From the NCBI GenBank assembly GCA_038025085.1, contig CM076140.1, positions 18,226,001 through 18,290,000 of the forward strand: DNA of 64,000 nt, read 5' to 3'. Every line of letters begins with the position of its first letter. The first letter of the stretch is position 1. The notes beneath the pieces were generated by a model. The model was given only the letters and a program-made list of their open reading frames with translations. It was not told the origin of the DNA and did no database searches. The DNA comes from Tetragonia tetragonoides. Its lineage: Eukaryota > Streptophyta > Magnoliopsida > Caryophyllales > Aizoaceae. Positions 30,901 through 46,078 of the stretch are shown piece by piece. A program made the position numbers and the translations under genes.

Positions 30901-33428
30901 CTGGATTAATCTGCCCTACCAAGACAATTAATGTCTTATCCCAGAGCAAGGATGAAAAAGAATTCATTTTTGACCTTATTCAAAGAATAGAAGATCCTGA
31001 AACCCAAGCTCAATACCTCCTCAGACTAAAAGAGCTTATTGACAAAGAACAATCTCCCTCTTCTCAAATTTCTGAACCTTTCAGCATCACAAAAGTCTTT
31101 GACAAATACCCCTCACCAAATGTTTTTGGCCAAATTACTGTCAGAGACTTACAAACAGAGGTAAATTCTCTAAAGACCCAAGTCAAAATCCTTCAAGAAA
31201 ACATATTTTCTCTAAAAACTAAAGACCTTGAGCTTGATGCTAAATTTGCCCTTTTAGATTCAAAACACAGCCATCAAGCCTCTTCGTCCTCCAGCTCTCC
31301 CAAACAAGCTCCAGAAAAGGCTTTAATCCAATCTCTATCCCCTGATGAACCTTCAAATGAGGAATTCCTCAGGGTAATTAACAGGATATCTTTTCAAAAG
31401 TGGTACGTTATAGTTACCTTATTAGTTCAAGATTTCCAAATCGATACTGTTGCACTAATTGATAGTGGAGCAGATCAAAACTGCATAAAAGAAGGATTAG
31501 TTCCTTCAAAATACTATGAAAAGACCAAAGAACAACTCATGGCCGCCAATGGCATCCCTCTTAATATCAAATATAAACTCTCAAAAGCAACCATCTGCAA
31601 TGATGGATATTGCTTCAAAAATGCTTTTACTCTTACCCCTGATATCAGTAATGATATCATCCTTGGCACTCCCTTCATCACCCAAATTTATCCCTTCTTT
31701 GTAAACCAAGAAGGAATTACTACCAGAATTATGGGAAAAGAGATCATTTTTAGATTTCTTTCTCCCATGAAACAAAAAGAAATCTCCCAACTTCAGAATA
31801 ACTCTGTTTATAAACAAATTAATCTAATACAAAACAAAAAATCTCTCATTTGCTCTTTAAAAGAAGAAATTTCTTTCAAAAGAATAGATGAACAACTCCA
31901 AAACCCTTCCTTGAAAAGAAAAATCTCCAAGTTAGAAGAAACCTTTACTGAAGAACTTTGTTCAGACCTTCCAAATGCCTTTTGGAATAGAAAGAGACAT
32001 GTTGTAACTCTTCCTCATGAAAAGGATTTCACAGAGAAAAATATCCCAACTAAAGTTAGGCCTATTCAAATGAACCAAGAACTCTTAGAATTCTGCAAAC
32101 AAGAAATTCAAACTCTTCTAGACAAAAAACTCATTAGAAATTCCAAATCTCCTTAGAGTTGTGCTGCTTTCTATGTAATGAAGCAAGCAGAAAAAGAGCA
32201 AGGTGTTCCAAGATTAGTTATCAATTACAAACCTCTAAACAAAGTCCTACAATGGATTAGATATCCTATTCCAAATAAAAGAGATTTACTAAACCGACTT
32301 TATAATGCAAAAATATTTTCAAAATTTGATCTAAAATCAGGATTTTGGCAAATTCAAATTGCGGAACAAGACAGATATAAGACAGCATTCACAGTCCCAT
32401 TTGGACATTATGAATGGAATGTAATGCCATTTGGTTTAAAAAATGCTCCTTCAGAATTTTAGCATATCATGAATGATATTTTCAATTCTTTTACTACTTT
32501 TATTATTGTTTATATTGATGATGTTCTTATTTACTCAAATTCTATTGAGCAGCATTTCAAACATTTACATACCTCTTACCAAGTTGTCAAGAAAAATGGA
32601 TTGGTTATTTCAGCACCAAAAATAAAATTATTCCAAACAAAAGTCAGATTTTTGGGACATGATATTCATCAAGGAACTATAAAACCAATTGCTAGAGCAA
32701 TTGAATTTGCAGATAAATTTCCTGATAAAATCAAGGACAAAAATCAGCTTCAAAGTTTTCTAGGATGTCTTAATTATATTGCTGATTTCTTCCCAAAGTT
32801 AAGACATATGTGTGCACCTTTGTTTCAAAGATTACAAAAGAATCCTTCTGCATGGTCTAGTTCTCATACAGAGTTGGTTCAAAATATTAAGGAGAAGATC
32901 AAGTCCTTACCATGTCTAGGACTCCCCAACCCTCATGCATTCATGATAGTTGAAACAGATGCTTTAGATATAGGATATGGGGGTATTCTTAAACAACGAT
33001 TAACAAATGAAAAACAAAAAAATGATCAATTAGTAAGATTTCATTCCGGGTTATGGAATAGTCCTCAGACTAACTATTCTACGATCAAAAAGGAGATTTT
33101 ATCTATTGTTTTGAACATTTCAAAATTCCAAGATGATCTTTATAACAAAAGATTTCTCTTAAGAATTGATTGTAAATCAGCAAAAGAAGTTTTACAAAAG
33201 GATGTTCAAAATCTTGTTTCAAAACAGATATTTGCAAGGTGGCAAGCCATACTTTATGTTTTTGATTTCGATATTGAGTACATTCAAGGGAAGAACAATT
33301 CCTTACCAGATTTCCTCACGAGAGAGTTTTTGCAGAACAAACACAGTGATCAAGATGAGTTCAAGAAACAAGAAAAAGGAAGTAAAGAAAAAAGAGGAAG
33401 TTCAAAAGGAAATTCAAACTCCTGCTGA
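27935..33428 (+). pseudogene. Viral ORF1: movement, coat, protease, RT, RNase H
   Basis: Starts at ATG 27935. The first 379 codons are a 30K-type movement protein (motif YRYMHYGLIQVAVKPL near codon 91). The coat region follows, with a WWD.CL core near 30005 and a zinc knuckle CFKCGKIGHKANRC at 30699-30740. The protease has DSGA at 31461-31472, the RT has YIDD at 32511-32522, and RNase H starts around VETDA at 32949. The frame is interrupted by in-frame stops at 29072 (TGA), 29447 (TGA), 32154 (TAG) and 32460 (TAG), and by changes of frame near 29870 and near 30000. The final stop is at 33426. With these breaks no full polyprotein can be made. An intact ORF1 would encode proteins for cell-to-cell movement, encapsidation and reverse transcription of the viral genome. 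Confidence 0.85.
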
Positions 33429-34596
33429 TTATGCAATGGCAACGACACCTCATACTTCTTATCCAAATATTCAAATACCAATTCAAAACAATTACTCCAT
33501 GTTACAAGAATTTCCTCCAATTTCTTATCATCAAGCCCTTAAAACACCTATCTCCAATACAAAACCTACCTTACACTCAACACAAACACAAAATTCCAGT
33601 CCCTACATCACCAAACAAATTCAAGAACACATTACTCTAACCACATTCAAATTAGTACCTCAAAATCCAGTTGAATCAATGAACAACTTGACAGAGAGGA
33701 TTTTCTCCCCAATGACACAATGGTATACTGATGACACCAGGAAAACTCAACAATTCTATGAATTAATACTGGTAGACTCAAAGTCCGTTACAATTACCCA
33801 CAAGAAAAACAAAGCCAATTCAAACCTTGTTTCTTATTCCAAATGCATCATCCATAAAGTCATTACTGCCAGAGAATGGGGAAACCCATTCCAAGAAAGA
33901 CAATTTTCAATTAATTTCATTCCAAAAACCTATAATTACCATGACTACAAGATGGCATAGTATAGGGCTTTTCTTTACAGACCATTTAACCATTCATGGT
34001 TTTTTAACTTCAATCATCAAGGTTTGTCTTTTCCTATTTGGTTCTACCATTGGTGGGAATATTTTGGTCCTACTCCTGATATCCTCCCGCCAGCAGCAAA
34101 ACAAGGATGGATTCATTACAAAACAAATACAAAAGGAGAAGAATATGCTAAACACATATTTTTCCACTCAGAATTCAAGGTATCATGGATTTTTTGCTGG
34201 AGTTTCAAATATTATCAATATTTCCAATCTCCATTACCACTATCACTAGTTCGCGAATTCAAAATCAAATGGTGTGATCAATTCGATACCAGATATTGCT
34301 CTATTGACAATGTCCAAAATTGGATTGAGAATGGGAAAAAAGCAGAATTTGGATCGTCATCTGCTTTTCAAAAGAACAAAGACAAGTCTCCAACACAATC
34401 ACAATCAAGTAAAGGATCGCTTTCTAAAAACCAAATCAAATTATTCAAGATACTCGAAGACTTCCCTACACTAGCCAAACAATATGTACAATATTTGCAA
34501 GAAAAAGGGAATAGTGGTGATGATAAATCTGAAAAATCATCTGAAGGATCCTCAACACATGTTATGATAAATTCACAAGATCCATTTGATTTATAA
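33355..34596 (+). pseudogene. Viral ORF2, function unknown
   Basis: Starts at ATG 33355 in a different frame from ORF1, overlapping its last 74 nt, and runs to a TAA at 34594. One in-frame TAG at 33958 breaks it. The N-terminal part is Lys-rich then Pro/Thr/Gln-rich. A middle part is aromatic-rich (YRPFNHSWFFNF, PIWFYHWWEYFGPTPD, FCWSFKYYQYFQ), and the C terminus is Ser/Lys/Asp-rich and looks disordered. No enzyme motif was recognised. An ORF2 of unknown function is a known feature of florendoviruses. A second possible start is the ATG at 33435. Confidence 0.75.
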
Positions 34597-36049
<1,453 letters not shown>

Positions 36050-36560
36050 ATAAAGTTAATTATTTATGATGTATTAAACGCGTGACACTTGGATTATTTG
36101 TTAGGTTATGCATCAAGCTTATATGTGTATCGATGTGGTGTCTATGTGTTATCTTCACACGAATATTCCCCTCCCATGTGGCGTCCCACATGCCATCCTC
36201 ACACGGAAAGAACCCAACTTTATAGGACATAGTACATATGTATTTCATTTTGAAATATTTTCCGAACATGATCCAATGGAGTAAGAAATGAAAATTTTGA
36301 AGTTTTGTAACAAAAGTTATTTTTATTTTTTAATTTAAATAATATTGTAATAAGTATGTTATGTTATATTTATGAAGTCAATTAATGATCATGCCACTTA
36401 GATGGGTGGCTTAGGTGGCGGCCCACGTTTCATCACCACACGAATTGGGGCTTGCATGGCGTCTCACGTGTCATCCTCACATGAATATAGGCGCTTGAGT
36501 AGCATCCCACGTGACGGGTATACACGAAATGAACTCACTTTTATATATGTATACAAGTTT
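36050..36560 (-). repeat. Copy of the 8-11 kb repeat, opposite orientation
   Basis: Read on the minus strand it carries the same landmarks as 8105-10830: ATACATATGTACTATGTCCT, GGACGCCACATGGGAGGGG-type words and GATGACACGT, with CATTTTGAAATATTTTC on the plus strand at 36243. Confidence 0.6.
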
Positions 36561-36806
36561 TGAGACCTAGAATGCCCCGGGGTAGTCTTTTGTTGTCTCA
36601 ATTTTTTCTTAAAACTTAGATTAGGGCAATACGTTGAGTTTTCTTTTTGTGAATAGAAATAAAGATAAAGCCAGAATAATCTCAAATAATTCACGAAGTG
36701 GTTTTAGAAGTTGGGTTATAAATTCCCTCAATAAATAAAGTTGGGTTATAAATGGACTCGTCATACTGACACCATCACTAAGCATATATTGATCCTGTAT
36801 TCTATA
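36561..36806. other. AT-rich intergenic DNA
   Basis: Contains AAATAATTCACGAA..GCTTTTAGAAGTTGGGTTATAAATGGA-like sequence that recurs at 39755-39800. No gene. Confidence 0.35.
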
Positions 36807-36815
36807 ATCTTTTTA

Positions 36816-37332
36816 AGGAAATTTCATGTGGTACCCTCAAAGTTTACACTTTTGAAAAGGATATTCACTTTTTTAAAACTTCGCACGAAATGCATCCTAT
36901 TTACCAAATCTTGAACGACGGCTTCATGGCGTCAAGTTGGTAATTATAAATAGTGAAAATGACTATTTTGCCCTTATATCTTAATGCAAAAGAATCAAAC
37001 TTGAATTATTTTTTTTGAAATATTTTGTATTGAATTTTTATAATCTAGTGTGTCTTCGTGCCAAAAATAAACCACAAAAATTGTAGAAAATTATATTAAA
37101 AAAATTCCAAAAACAAAAATATGAATTTTAGTTCTTTCGCATTAAGATATAGGGACAAAATAGTTATTTTACTATTCATAATGGACTAACTTGACGTCGT
37201 TAAGTTGTCGTTCCAGATTTTGTATACGGGGTGCAGAAGTTTTAAACTTTAGACTTATTTCGTGCAAAGTTTAAAAAAAGTGGGTATCCCGTTCAAAAGT
37301 GCAAACTTTAAGGGTATCCCATGAAATTTCCG
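36816..37332. mobile_element. MULE-type MITE, 517 bp
   Basis: Left end GGAAATTTCATGTGGTACCC pairs with the right end GGGTATCCCATGAAATTTCC, and complementarity extends inward (AAAGTTTACACTTTTGAAAA with TTCAAAAGTGCAAACTTT, then GACGTC/TTAAG segments). Flanking 9-mers ATCTTTTTA (36807-36815) and ATCTTGTTA (37333-37341) differ at one base. No coding capacity. Confidence 0.8.
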
Positions 37333-37439
37333 ATCTTGTTATATTGTAATTTCACAAAGTGAACTCACTACTAGTAATCATGTACGGATCTTGAATTCTA
37401 CCCTTCCTTTTTTTTAATGTTGTAATTCACTATGAAGAC

Positions 37440-37750
37440 ATTGTAGGTAAAATCGATTTTAAAGTATATATATCATTTTAAAGTATTTTCTGATTCAAAT
37501 CTCATGAAGTAAGAATTATAATTTCTCAAGTTTCATTACAAAAGTTATTTTATTTTATAATTTGAGCAATCTGCTAATAATTATATTATGTTGTATTAGT
37601 CAATTAATAATAATGCATTAATGTGTGGCCCACTTGCATGAGATGCTTATGTGTCGGCTTGCGTGTCAACTCCACGCAAATATGGTCGCTTAAATGGAAT
37701 CACACGTGTCGTCTTCACAACACAGTGCCACATGACAAGCTTACCAAAAT
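37440..37750 (-). repeat. Copy of the 8-11 kb repeat, opposite orientation
   Basis: CATTTTAAAGTATTTTCTGA, AAGTAAGAATTATAATTTC and later GTCGGCTTGCGTGTCAACTC match the unit in reverse. A near-identical segment follows at 40150-40490. Confidence 0.6.
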
Positions 37751-40149
37751 CGCACTGTGTTTTAAAATTAAGCAAGATATATAATGTCCAGCTCATTGCT
37801 ATGTGCATCATGCAACACAAACATGCTTATTTATGCCTTTTGCCTTACAATGATACACAATAAAAATAAAAATAAATTATTATAGCTTCACACATCATAT
37901 CAAATTAACCCAAAATAACTCGAATCACAACAAAAATTGGCCAAAATGAGATATTAGTGCGTGAAATTCAAGAAAGAGAAAATTTTGGTTTGTTTTACTT
38001 ATACCTAGCAAGAGAGAAAAAATGTTGAAAGAAAGCTCTGATATCATCTCTTTAACCAGATTTTTTAACCCAAAACTACAACCACCAAAAACCTAAAAAA
38101 CTATTTAAGTTTGATTTATAAAAAACTATTCACTTTGATTCATAATTTTAAGTGATAACAATATCAATACTTTGAAGGTAAAAGAATCAAAGAAATATCT
38201 ACAAAATAACTAAACTAAACCAGTTTGAAGCGGCAGAAAATTTGAAATCAATATTCAAAGCTAGAGTTAGTAAATATAAACCAAGAACTGAAAAACTAAA
38301 CTCAAGAGCCAATTCTAATCTTTAGGTGCCCCTGATTCATATTTTGGGGTGGCTGCTCTATTACTTAGGGTATGACGTTGGTTCATATTTTGGGGCGACT
38401 CCTTTTGTTACTTTGAGGTGGCTCTTCTATTACTTAGAGGATAACGTTACATGTTCATGACAATTGCAATTACTTGAAATATTGTTTTATGGAAATTGAA
38501 TCTAGTACTTGAAATATTGTTTATTATGAGAATGTCATGCACACATGGACATTGTAAGAGCAACTTTTCTTATATTTGAGAAATTAAAACCTACATAATG
38601 AAGATATAACAAAAACCACAAAACAAAAAACAACACCACAGAGTCCATCTTTCCTTTCAAGTCAGAATTTAATGATCTCTTCCACCATGGATTCAAAACT
38701 CTAGGCTTATTTTCTGGAACATCCAGTAAAGAAATAAAACATTGAAGCCATCACACAACCAAGCATACAAAACGCTAAAATTTCAGTTCTTGAACAGAAA
38801 ACCAACACTTGCAGTCTGATTTGCACAATGTCTCCAGTCCTAATTCATGGCACATGTCGCTGCTCTTGTGAAGCTTCAACTGCTCTCTTGTTCATTATCT
38901 ACTTAATGTAACAAAAATACCTTTATCATTATCCACTTTTTAACTACAATTAAATTGATAGTTCTGTACTTAATACATTGCCCAATTTTTTTTACCAGAT
39001 ACACAATTTAGTGTCAGTTCATGTTATCGCTAATAAATAAGCCTATCACAATTAACACTTAATAGTTCCAAATAACAATGTAGCCTATATAGACCAAAAT
39101 TTTCCACCACACCAAAAGGACTTCAAGGTTTAAAAGTCACTATCTTTCTTTTGCAATATACTTGAAATGACAGCTTTCAAGCAATCAATTATGCTATATC
39201 CCAGACTTCATTACCTAATTTTATACTCAAAGCATCATAAATGACTACCTTTCCTGAATGAAAAGGAAGCATTTTAAGCTAATTAGCTATAACAGACTAT
39301 ATTGTTAACAATAACAAGTTTTGAGGCTGATACTACTGATTCAGAAGCAAGGGCATTTGTTTCTGCTGCTAGGCCACAGAGCTGCACAACTAACTTATTG
39401 CCATGTCATCAGGCAATGACCAGTTCAGCAAGGCCAAAGTTTCATTCTCACATTGAGAAACTTCCGATAATTTCTAATGAATGACTTATTCCCCAAGCAA
39501 AGAAGTATACAACTGCTAAGAATTCTCTAGGCAGTTAGTTACAAATGCAAATGCAATGCATTTCATTTCATTTTAATTCAGTTATAATGTCATTTCAATT
39601 CCCTAAAGTGAGCTCCACTATATAAGTGGTTGTAGGCATAATATTTCGATTTTATGAATGGAGATAAATTCAATTTCTCAGGCTTTTTCCTTATCTTTTC
39701 AATTTGTTCTTGGTAATTTTTTGTGAATTAAAATAAAGATGAAGTCAGAGTTCTCTCAAATAATTCACGAAATGCTTTTAGAAGTTGGGTTATAAATGGA
39801 TTTCTCATACTACACCATTACTTACTAAGTATATAGTGATCTTGTATTCTATAGTCTTTATTATGTTGTAGTTTCTCAAAATGAACTCACCACTAATCAT
39901 GTACAGATCTTGAATATTATCTTTTTTTAATGTTGCAATTCACTATGAAGACATTTGTAGGTAAAAATAGATTAGTTGCTTTTTTTTTTCTTTATGTGAA
40001 AACCATTTCCTTTCGCTTACCACTATTGATGTGTTACTATGCGTGATACTCAATTAACATAATACAAATATAACTATTATTTGACGTAACTTTTTCCCTT
40101 ACATTATATGAAACTTTCCCTAAAAGTAATAAAAGAAAAATTCTACCAA
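37751..40149. other. AT-rich intergenic DNA, no supported gene
   Basis: At 38330-38460 a segment with TTCATATTTTGGGG and CTATTACTTAG is directly duplicated (about 60 bp). Around 38640-38900 the minus strand has short open pieces but no consistent exon structure. No RNA gene recognised. Confidence 0.35.
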
Positions 40150-40490
40150 TATAATAGGGTAAAATATAGAACATATATATCTCATTTTAAAGTATTTTCT
40201 GATTCAAATCCCATAAAGAAAGAATTATAATTTTTCAAGTTACATTATAAAAGTTATTTTGTTTTATAATTTCAGTAATATGCTAATAAATGTATTATGT
40301 TGTATAGTCAATTAATAGTGATGAATCAATGTGTGACCCACTTGCATAAGATGCCTACATGTCGGCTTACGTGTTAGCTCCACGCGAATATGCTCGCCTA
40401 CATGACATCCCACGTATCATCTTCAACTCTTCACAACGCAGTGGCACATGGCAAGCCTGCCAAGGCCGCACTGTGTTTTAATAGTAAGTC
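40150..40490 (-). repeat. Copy of the 8-11 kb repeat, opposite orientation
   Basis: Same landmarks and order as 37440-37750, including CACATGGCAAGCCTGCCAA..GCACTGTGTTTTA, with a few percent difference. Confidence 0.6.
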
Positions 40491-40724
40491 AGATATGAAT
40501 CCATTACTAGCAATGGTAAAAACATTGTACTCAAACATAATTAATCCAATTGAATTCACATGATCTAATATTGATATGATAGCAATGAAATAGTTACCCC
40601 ATGATATATGCCAGCTTAACCCTCGGTTGCCTTCTTTGAAGCTAAAAAAATCTACAAAATAACTAAACTAAATCATTTTAAATCAGCATAAATGTTGAAA
40701 TCACTAATAAAGTTTCAAAAATAC

Positions 40725-40799
40725 CTTCTTCTTTTCTTCTATAGTCACTAGACGACTAGCATTTGATTTATTCTTCATTTTCCCCAATAAATCGAACAT
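40725..40799 (-). CDS. Putative first coding exon, unidentified gene
   Basis: On the minus strand an ATG at 40799 starts MFDLLGKMKNKSNASRLVTI, then EEKKK, ending exactly at a donor AAG|GTATTT. Upstream (41085-40945) is a CT-rich leader-like stretch ending at AAG|GTATGA, which could be a 5' UTR exon. Downstream, 40645-40600 reads LQRRQPRVKLAYIMG after a TTTTTTAG acceptor and may be the next exon. I do not recognise the protein and nothing further left was placed. Confidence 0.3.
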
Positions 40800-41130
40800 T
40801 GAACTTCCAATTGGAAAGCCTACTGCTTAAAAGGAACACAATGTACCAGAATGTTAGAGAAATAAATATTTTAACACAAAATTACACCTACAGAATCCCT
40901 AAAAAACTAAATTTCAAACCCTAACAATCTATAGTAAGTGTCATAAAATTCATACCTTGCAATGTGAAGTTTGCCTCTTAATTTGAAATCTGCCTTTGAA
41001 TTCGAACACAATTTCACTTTGATTCGCGATTTGCCTGGATTTGGAGTTGTTGAGTAGAGTTCAAGGAGAGAGAAAGAGGAGAACACGGAACCCACGACAA
41101 ACGTTTGGATTTGTTTTGTTCTATATATAT

Positions 41131-42992
<1,862 letters not shown>

Positions 42993-43042
42993 AATTTCAA
43001 CAAATTGCTCATGTTCCTATCCAGTTAGGAATAATCCAATTC

Positions 43043-43453
43043 TTACTCACGTGGTTTGCTTTCATTGCTTAAATTAATTAATTCTGTTTCCTCCACAATG
43101 GAGGTCTTTTGTTCATGATTGATTACTGCTTTTAGCTGATCTTTAAGCAACTCATTTTCATCATTGGGTTTACCAATAACTAAACAAGGCGAAAAATAAG
43201 CATAAGGATTTTTCATTTTACTAGAATTGAAAACAGCAAGAAAGGGATCTGAATTTCCTCTCACATTGACACTAGACTTAGGAAAAGAAAAGGGAACACT
43301 CCCTGTTACTGACTCATCCTTAGGACCTAAGCTAGACACTGACTTTGACTGAGACTCGGAATCAGATTCTTCCATTATGGGTCCTTCTCCGGTTGATATC
43401 GTGACCTTTCGTCCATTCGGGCCAGTCCAGCTTACTTCTTTGCGCCACCCCAT
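43043..43453 (-). pseudogene. Protease-to-RT spacer of element A
   Basis: Open minus frame with WTGPNGRKVTISTGEGPIME and a Ser/Glu-rich segment (SDSESQSKSVSSLG). It resembles the variable linker upstream of RT in Tat-type polyproteins. No protease DSG motif was found in it. Confidence 0.45.
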
Positions 43454-43843
43454 TGTAACATCTTCAGTGGTATATATTAGGTCGCCAGGATTGAAGTTGC
43501 GATCATTACCTCTTCATTCATCTCAGGAGCTTCAGCCATTCTGGTTTCTTGGCCGAATAAAAGGCCCAGCAGCTGGTTACCTGGTTCTTTGGTCCAATCT
43601 TGACCTGCTGGTTTTGAGGGGCAGTGTGCCTCCTCATCTAATTGATTGCAGTCTTGGAAGATTTCAAAACCCGGGTGTGTGACCTTACCTTCTTCGTCAT
43701 AGTATGGCTCAGGGAAACCGTAGTATGGGCAATAGTCCCCTTCTCTGATGAACTGACCATTTAGCGTGGGTGTATAAGGAGGTATGACTTATTTTCCCTT
43801 AAACTGTTTCCTTTGTTTCAGAGCATGGTCATGGATTTCTTTG

Positions 43844-44563
43844 TCAGTAGGTTTGTAGCCAAGTCCGAAGGAGTTGTTTTTGGCTTCGAATTTGAAGGTG
43901 GTGGGCCCTTGTCCATTTCTTCCTACACCCAATACCGGGTATGTACTCTTGCTTTTTGAGGAAACCATTAACATGAGGGTTCAAGTGTGGTATGAATGGT
44001 GCTTGATCTATTTCGAGCACGTTGACTTCAAGCTGCAGTTCATAATTTCGTACCGTGGTCTTGAATATGTGAGACTTTGGAGGAGAGACAGCTCCAGAGT
44101 TAATGACAGATTGGATGTCATACTTCAAACGATAGCATTGTTCAGTGAGGTGACCAAAGCATCTATGGTATCTGCAATAGAGGTAATGATCTTCCTCTTC
44201 TGACCAAACTCCTTCTAGGAATTGCAGATCTCCGCCGCAAAGTAGAGCTGTCATGACATCATGAATAGGTACTGCTAGTGGCGTGAATTCACGGGTAGGG
44301 ACGCTAGACCTTTCCTTGGATAACCAATGATGCGCAGGCCACATAGTCCCTTCATCAATGAAGGCTTGGATTTTGTCTCTCAGATTCCTGCAGTCATTGG
44401 TGTGATGTCCGCAGGCTCGACGGTATTCGCAATAAATACTTGGGTTTCCATTTTCTGGGACGAGCTCATAGGTTGGTCCTACTGAATACATGTAGCCATA
44501 TGCCCTCTTTTGTTGAAAAATACGTTCTTGAGGCCAACGGGGTTGCCCCTGATCAAGAATCAC
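43844..44563 (-). pseudogene. Gag C-terminal part with two CCHC-like modules
   Basis: YCEYRRACGHHTNDCRNL and, about 70 residues on, YCRYHRCFGHLTEQCYRLKY are the C-x2-YH-x3-GH-x4-C modules typical of Tat-lineage Gag or its pol junction. Followed by DIQSVINSG. The frame is open for 239 codons. The upstream capsid domain is missing between this and 44651. Confidence 0.7.
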
Positions 44564-44650
44564 TTTGCCACCTTCTAGAACCTTAATTCTTTGTTCCAGC
44601 CCAGCGACCGTTTTCTGTAGCTTTTCGATCTCTCAGTGATAGATAACTAT

Positions 44651-44986
44651 TTATTGGGTTAGGTGCTCAATATCGTCTTGTGCTTCAACAAGGGCCTGGA
44701 TTGCCTTGCCAGCGCTTCTGTACTCAACGAGGCGCGGGGTTTCATCAGGATCAAGGCCTACTTGGATTTTGGCCTCTCGGAGTGATCGGTCCAGTTGTTC
44801 ACCCAAATCAAGGGATTCATCTTGAGTATCAAGTACCGACTCTCTCGAAGTTTCGCGGACTGGATATGCAGTTGTCACAAAATGAGTTTTGATCTTCTTA
44901 GCATTCTGGCCCATTTCCGACCCTGGCATGAGGAGAGATTCTTTCTGTGTATCTTCAGCTGAGGAACGCTTGATGGACACTGGCAT
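44651..44986 (-). pseudogene. Gag N-terminal fragment of element A
   Basis: From the ATG near 44986 (MPVSIKRSSAEDTQ) to a stop before 44651. It has a coiled-coil-like tail (LGEQLDRSLREAKIQ, ALVEAQDDIEHLTQ) that seems to continue as EKLQKTVAGLEQRIKVLEGG in the next open piece. The capsid (Retrotrans_gag) domain expected after it is absent, so an internal deletion is likely. Confidence 0.5.
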
Positions 44987-45074
44987 AATCTGAACGAGTA
45001 GATGACCATTTAGAATAAAAAAGACCACGAGACTCTCATCTAAGCAAAATGTTGACCCACATATAGAAAACACA

Positions 45075-46059
45075 TTGTCCTATAAAAATGGTCCTTAAGC
45101 CTAAATGCCCTAATGTTTCCCTAATATGAAAGGAAAATAAAATCAATGAATGAAAATAAGAAAAAATAGAAAAAGACGGACTCTCCTATTTTTTTTTTTA
45201 TTTTTATTTTTCTAGACTCAAAGAAAATGGAAAATGGGATAAAAATAAAATAAAAGAATTTCGGTATTTATTTTTTTTTTTTTATTTTAATTTTTTTTGG
45301 ACGACGTGTTTTTTTTATTTTTATCGTTTTTTATTTTTGTTTTCGATTTTCTTTTTTTTTTGACCGAATCTAAATTACATCAAAAGAAAAAGAAAAATAA
45401 AGAAATAGAAAAAGGGAGAGGGAAAATTGGGAGACAAACTCTTTTTTTTGCTAAAAGGATCCTAGAAAATTGTTCATGACTTTTTGGAATATATCATTGA
45501 GAAAATGGCGGTTGTTCATCGAATTGAATTCTTGCACCATCTTCGGGCATTTGAAACTAGCTAAAAATAATAGAAAAGGCTCCTAGCACATAAGTACATG
45601 TTGGCACATAATCACGATATTCATGCATTCAGGCAAGCATTCCAATGACATAACTACAGGCAAACATGTGATCAGACGGGCATTACAACGACACATGCAC
45701 AACTAGCAAGCGAATGCACGAATGTGGGCTAGAGGCTTTTGGCTCCTGTGAGGTTACCACAACAAATTACAATTTCCGTTCGGCGGATGGTCGACATATC
45801 AATTGTAATTCATTCTTTTCATCAACAAGGATTGATGAGTCATGGGTGAGGAAGCGTCGATTTGCACAATAGGATAACTGTATATTCCTTTAGATATACG
45901 GGTTGTCTACGAGTTGCGACACAAACTTCCTCGAGGGTCGATAAGGGTCAAAAGGTTGTGCCAAGGCACATGCAGAAGATGCAAATAACGCAAAAATATG
46001 GAACATGTTATTAAACAATTAAGAAAAGTTGACTTTCGAGTCTCACCCTCTTAAATAAA
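45075..46059 (-). other. Leader of element A
   Basis: Non-coding DNA between primer site and gag. 45120-45480 is dominated by poly-T/poly-A runs. The rest matches nothing I recognise. Confidence 0.5.
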
Positions 46060-46077
46060 TCCCCAGTGAAGTCGCCA
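46060..46077 (-). promoter_or_regulatory. tRNA-Arg primer-binding site, element A
   Basis: The minus strand reads TGGCGACTTCACTGGGGA, complementary except at one base to the 3' end of plant tRNA-Arg(ACG). It lies one base from the LTR end TTACA. Confidence 0.85.
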
Positions 46078-46078
46078 C

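Noticed and set aside
33166..33354. Upstream part of the ORF2 frame before the ATG at 33355
   Set aside because: It overlaps conserved RNase H coding sequence of ORF1 in another frame, so it is a shadow.
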